From NCBI GenBank assembly GCA_031316115.1, contig JALDRC010000001.1, positions 62,001-126,000 of the forward strand: DNA of 64,000 nt, in the 5' to 3' direction. The translations under genes were made by a program, and so were the position numbers. This document shows, piece after piece, positions 62,468 to 64,000 of this stretch. The stretch's first letter is position 1. Every line of letters begins with the position of its first letter. This stretch comes from Nitrososphaeraceae archaeon (GTDB lineage Archaea; Thermoproteota; Nitrososphaeria; Nitrososphaerales; Nitrososphaeraceae). The notes below the pieces were generated by a model. It was given only the letters and a program-made list of their open reading frames with translations. It ran no database searches and was not told the DNA's origin.

Positions 62468-63175
62468 AGTTAACGAAAGAGCTTTAGCTGTGAATGTTCT
62501 ATTTCTAATCTATGGTCATTAGATTATTTGAAAGAAACAGAATATCCACATGTATAGTAATGTATTCTTTGTATTTGTACTTTCTTGGTCTTAGTCTATG
62601 AAATACGTCTAAAGCACTAGAACCGTTTAAGGATCAGAATAGAAGTTATGTTGCAATTTGGGAGTGGATTCAACGTTTTGGTTCATTACAGATTTTCAGG
62701 AGAAAAAGAGTAACTGCTTTTATTATAGATGAAACAATTATTCAGATTGGTAACCAACATTATTGGTTATGGATTTGTATTGAACCAATTCAGAGATCTG
62801 TGCTTGGAATCCATATATCAGAAGAGAGAAACATGTTTGTAGCAGAGAATTTTAACAGAACTCTTGTATCTAAATATGGTATACATACAGTATTCACAGA
62901 TGGTGGTACATGGTATCCTCAAGCATGTAACTTTTTGCATTTGAAACATAGATTACATCCACCTTTTGAGAAAAGTCTGATTGAAAGAGTGATGCAGTAT
63001 TTTAAGGACAGAACAGAAGGTTTTGATGATTACTATCCGTGTACCAAGAATAATGGTATAAAATGTGATCTACAGCATGTATACAATTGGATGAAATTAT
63101 TTATTTATATCTATAATTCAAAAGTTAGAAATATTATTTTATTCAAAATTGGAGGTGAAATACTCTTAACTTAAC
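62468..63175 (+). mobile_element. Damaged IS6/IS240-type insertion sequence, copy B
   Basis: The fullest copy in the window: 5' region (TTAACGAAAGAGCTTTAGCTG), transposase frame with one nonsense codon, and 3' end at about 63175. The 3' flank carries an imperfect repeat of the C-terminus (AAATTGGAGGTGAAATAC at 63140 and AAATAGGAGGAGAAATAC at 63208), perhaps a tandem remnant. Target-site repeats are not resolved. Confidence 0.6.
62527..63174 (+). pseudogene. Transposase, DDE IS240-type, with nonsense codon at 62599
   Basis: About 216 codons with all three catalytic positions: AFIIDETIIQIG (Asp), HTVFTDGGTWYPQA (Asp) and SLIERVMQYFKDRTEGFDD (Glu). The HTH part SYVAIWEWIQRFGSL is intact. One TGA at 62599-62601 interrupts the frame at the position where copy A reads Arg (likely CGA to TGA). 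Downstream of it, ATG at 62800 leaves only a 124-residue C-terminal piece. Inactive unless the stop is suppressed. Confidence 0.75.
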
Positions 63176-63606
63176 AGCACCTAAAAAATTACACAAAATT
63201 AACTCTAAAATAGGAGGAGAAATACCAATTAAGAAATGTCTATTGCATCAACCTTTTATTGTTCTATATTTCTTTTTTACTGTATTTTATTGGTTTAATT
63301 TTTTATAATATATATATACATCATTAATTATCTTTAGGGAGCCAAAATTGTCTTATTTGTATTTGTCTAGATTTTGATTCAAACGTCATGTGATTCCTAT
63401 AATTTTTAAAAAATAGAATTCGAAATAACTCTAAAATATTTATTATAAAATAAGATTATCTAAGAAATTTTGATTATTGTAAAAAGAGGAAACGAGTAGA
63501 AAATGCAACCAATTTGAAATTCGAGTAATTATTGATAGTTTACACCAATCATTGAATATCAATTATAAAGGAGGTATAAATATTACAACGAGGATGAAAG
63601 TATCTG
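63176..63606. other. AT-rich intergenic region upstream of glyS
   Basis: About 430 bp, mostly AT-rich, with the repeat of the transposase C-terminus near 63200 and a GGAGG-containing stretch (AAAGGAGGTATAAATA at 63565-63580) that may hold the glyS promoter. No gene is visible. Confidence 0.4.
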
Positions 63607-64000
63607 ATGGTAGATTATGATGAAATTATTAAGTTATCTCTTGAACGAGGCTTTTATTTTCCAAGCTCAGAGATTTATTCAGATGCCCCTGCAGGATTTT
63701 GGGAATATGGACCAAATGGAGTAGGAATAAAAAATAGATTTATGGAGTTGTGGAGAAAAGAGTTAGTTAGAAAAGATGGAATGATAGAAATTGACGGATC
63801 TCAGATTATGAGTAAGAATGTGTTTAAGGCTTCTGGACATTTAAATAATTTTTCAGATCCTGTGATAATGTGTAGTAAATGTAATCATACCCTCAGAGCA
63901 GACAAATATATTAATGAAAAGATTGGATCAGATATCACTGAGGGAGTAACAAATGAAGAAATAGATATAATGATAAAAAGATATGACCTTTTATGTCCTA
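63607..64000 (+). CDS. glyS: Glycyl-tRNA synthetase, N-terminal part, runs off the window
   Basis: ATG at 63607, open to the window end (131 codons). The class II synthetase start MVDYDEIIKLSLERGFYFPS then SSEIYSDAPAGFWEYGPNGV is the GlyRS signature (GFWDYGPxG), followed by KNRFMELWRKELVRKDGMIE and a zinc-site beginning DPVIMCSKCNHTLRADKY. Charges tRNA-Gly. The rest lies outside the window. An upstream ATG at 63593 is out of frame. Confidence 0.93.
   Translation, partial: MVDYDEIIKLSLERGFYFPSSEIYSDAPAGFWEYGPNGVGIKNRFMELWRKELVRKDGMIEIDGSQIMSKNVFKASGHLNNFSDPVIMCSKCNHTLRADKYINEKIGSDITEGVTNEEIDIMIKRYDLLCP

Noticed and set aside
60185-63175. A composite transposon carrying the DUF6659 gene
   Set aside because: The two IS copies are of different age and damage and show no shared outer ends or target-site repeats, so independent insertions are more likely.
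1-64000. CRISPR array or cas genes
   Set aside because: I found no regularly spaced repeats and no Cas-like proteins anywhere in the window.

Overview
The window is about one third G+C and reads as a chromosome segment of an ammonia-oxidising archaeon of the Nitrososphaerota (Thaumarchaeota), probably order Nitrososphaerales. Nitrosocosmicus-like is my guess, not a proven assignment. The support is archaeal: RNA polymerase subunit N next to enolase, ribosomal protein uS2, MEMO and a mevalonate-pathway run; a two-subunit primase; an 11-subunit Complex I without NuoE/F/G; geranylgeranyl reductase; a DUF6659-type protein; a tRNA-Asn with a non-canonical intron; TATA boxes about 25 bp upstream of start codons; and frequent TTG/GTG starts.

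Layout. 1-2.5 kb: a run of very small genes (zinc ribbons, a SWIM zinc-finger protein broken by a stop codon), like an integrated element. 2.5-9.5 kb: AT-rich accessory DNA with secreted proteins (a tandem pair with duplicated promoters, and one with a YjcZ-like C-terminal tail), a DUF4242-like protein, a frameshifted conserved gene, a 14-TM MFS exporter and a deletion derivative of an IS. 9-14.5 kb: aconitase and BioD, bracketed by two nearly identical genes for a secreted protein. 14.5-18.4 kb: decayed DNA, then small conserved hypotheticals. 18.4-22.2 kb: an operon of Zn-ribbon/OB protein, thiolase, F420/flavin luciferase-like enzyme and sugar-phosphate nucleotidyltransferase. 22.8 kb: tRNA-Asn with a 30-nt intron. 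23-35.7 kb: geranylgeranyl reductase and the nuoABCDHIJKMLN operon, all on the minus strand. 35.7-37.6 kb: PrxQ-type peroxiredoxin, ferritin-like protein, tRNA-Leu. 37.7-46.4 kb: rpoN-eno-rpsB-memo-mvk-ipk-idi2-idsA-gltX on the plus strand, supplying transcription, translation and isoprenoid lipid precursors. 46.4-55 kb: FAH-fold hydrolase, flavodoxin/ferredoxin reductase-like protein, B12-radical-SAM enzyme, NUDIX hydrolase, tRNA-Ala, a kinase-fold protein, a coiled-coil protein and a glycosyltransferase. 55-60 kb: THUMP/ThiI-like protein, C39-like/TPR protein, class-I glutamine amidotransferase, and primase PriS and PriL. 60-63.6 kb: two damaged IS6/IS240-type insertion sequences around a DUF6659 gene. 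The window ends inside glycyl-tRNA synthetase.

The metabolic logic is ordinary: the mevalonate/IPP genes, prenyl synthase and geranylgeranyl reductase together make archaeal lipids, and Complex I is the respiratory (or reverse electron flow) enzyme. The interest lies in broken or unusual items. These are a split idi2 gene, an A8 homopolymer frameshift, the SWIM nonsense codon, four relics of one IS (one an internally deleted MITE-like form), the mosaic paralogues flanking acn-bioD, the hydrophilic insertions in four Complex I subunits, and the tRNA intron inside the anticodon stem. I saw no CRISPR array, rRNA or complete mobile element, and no clearly new defence or metabolic system.
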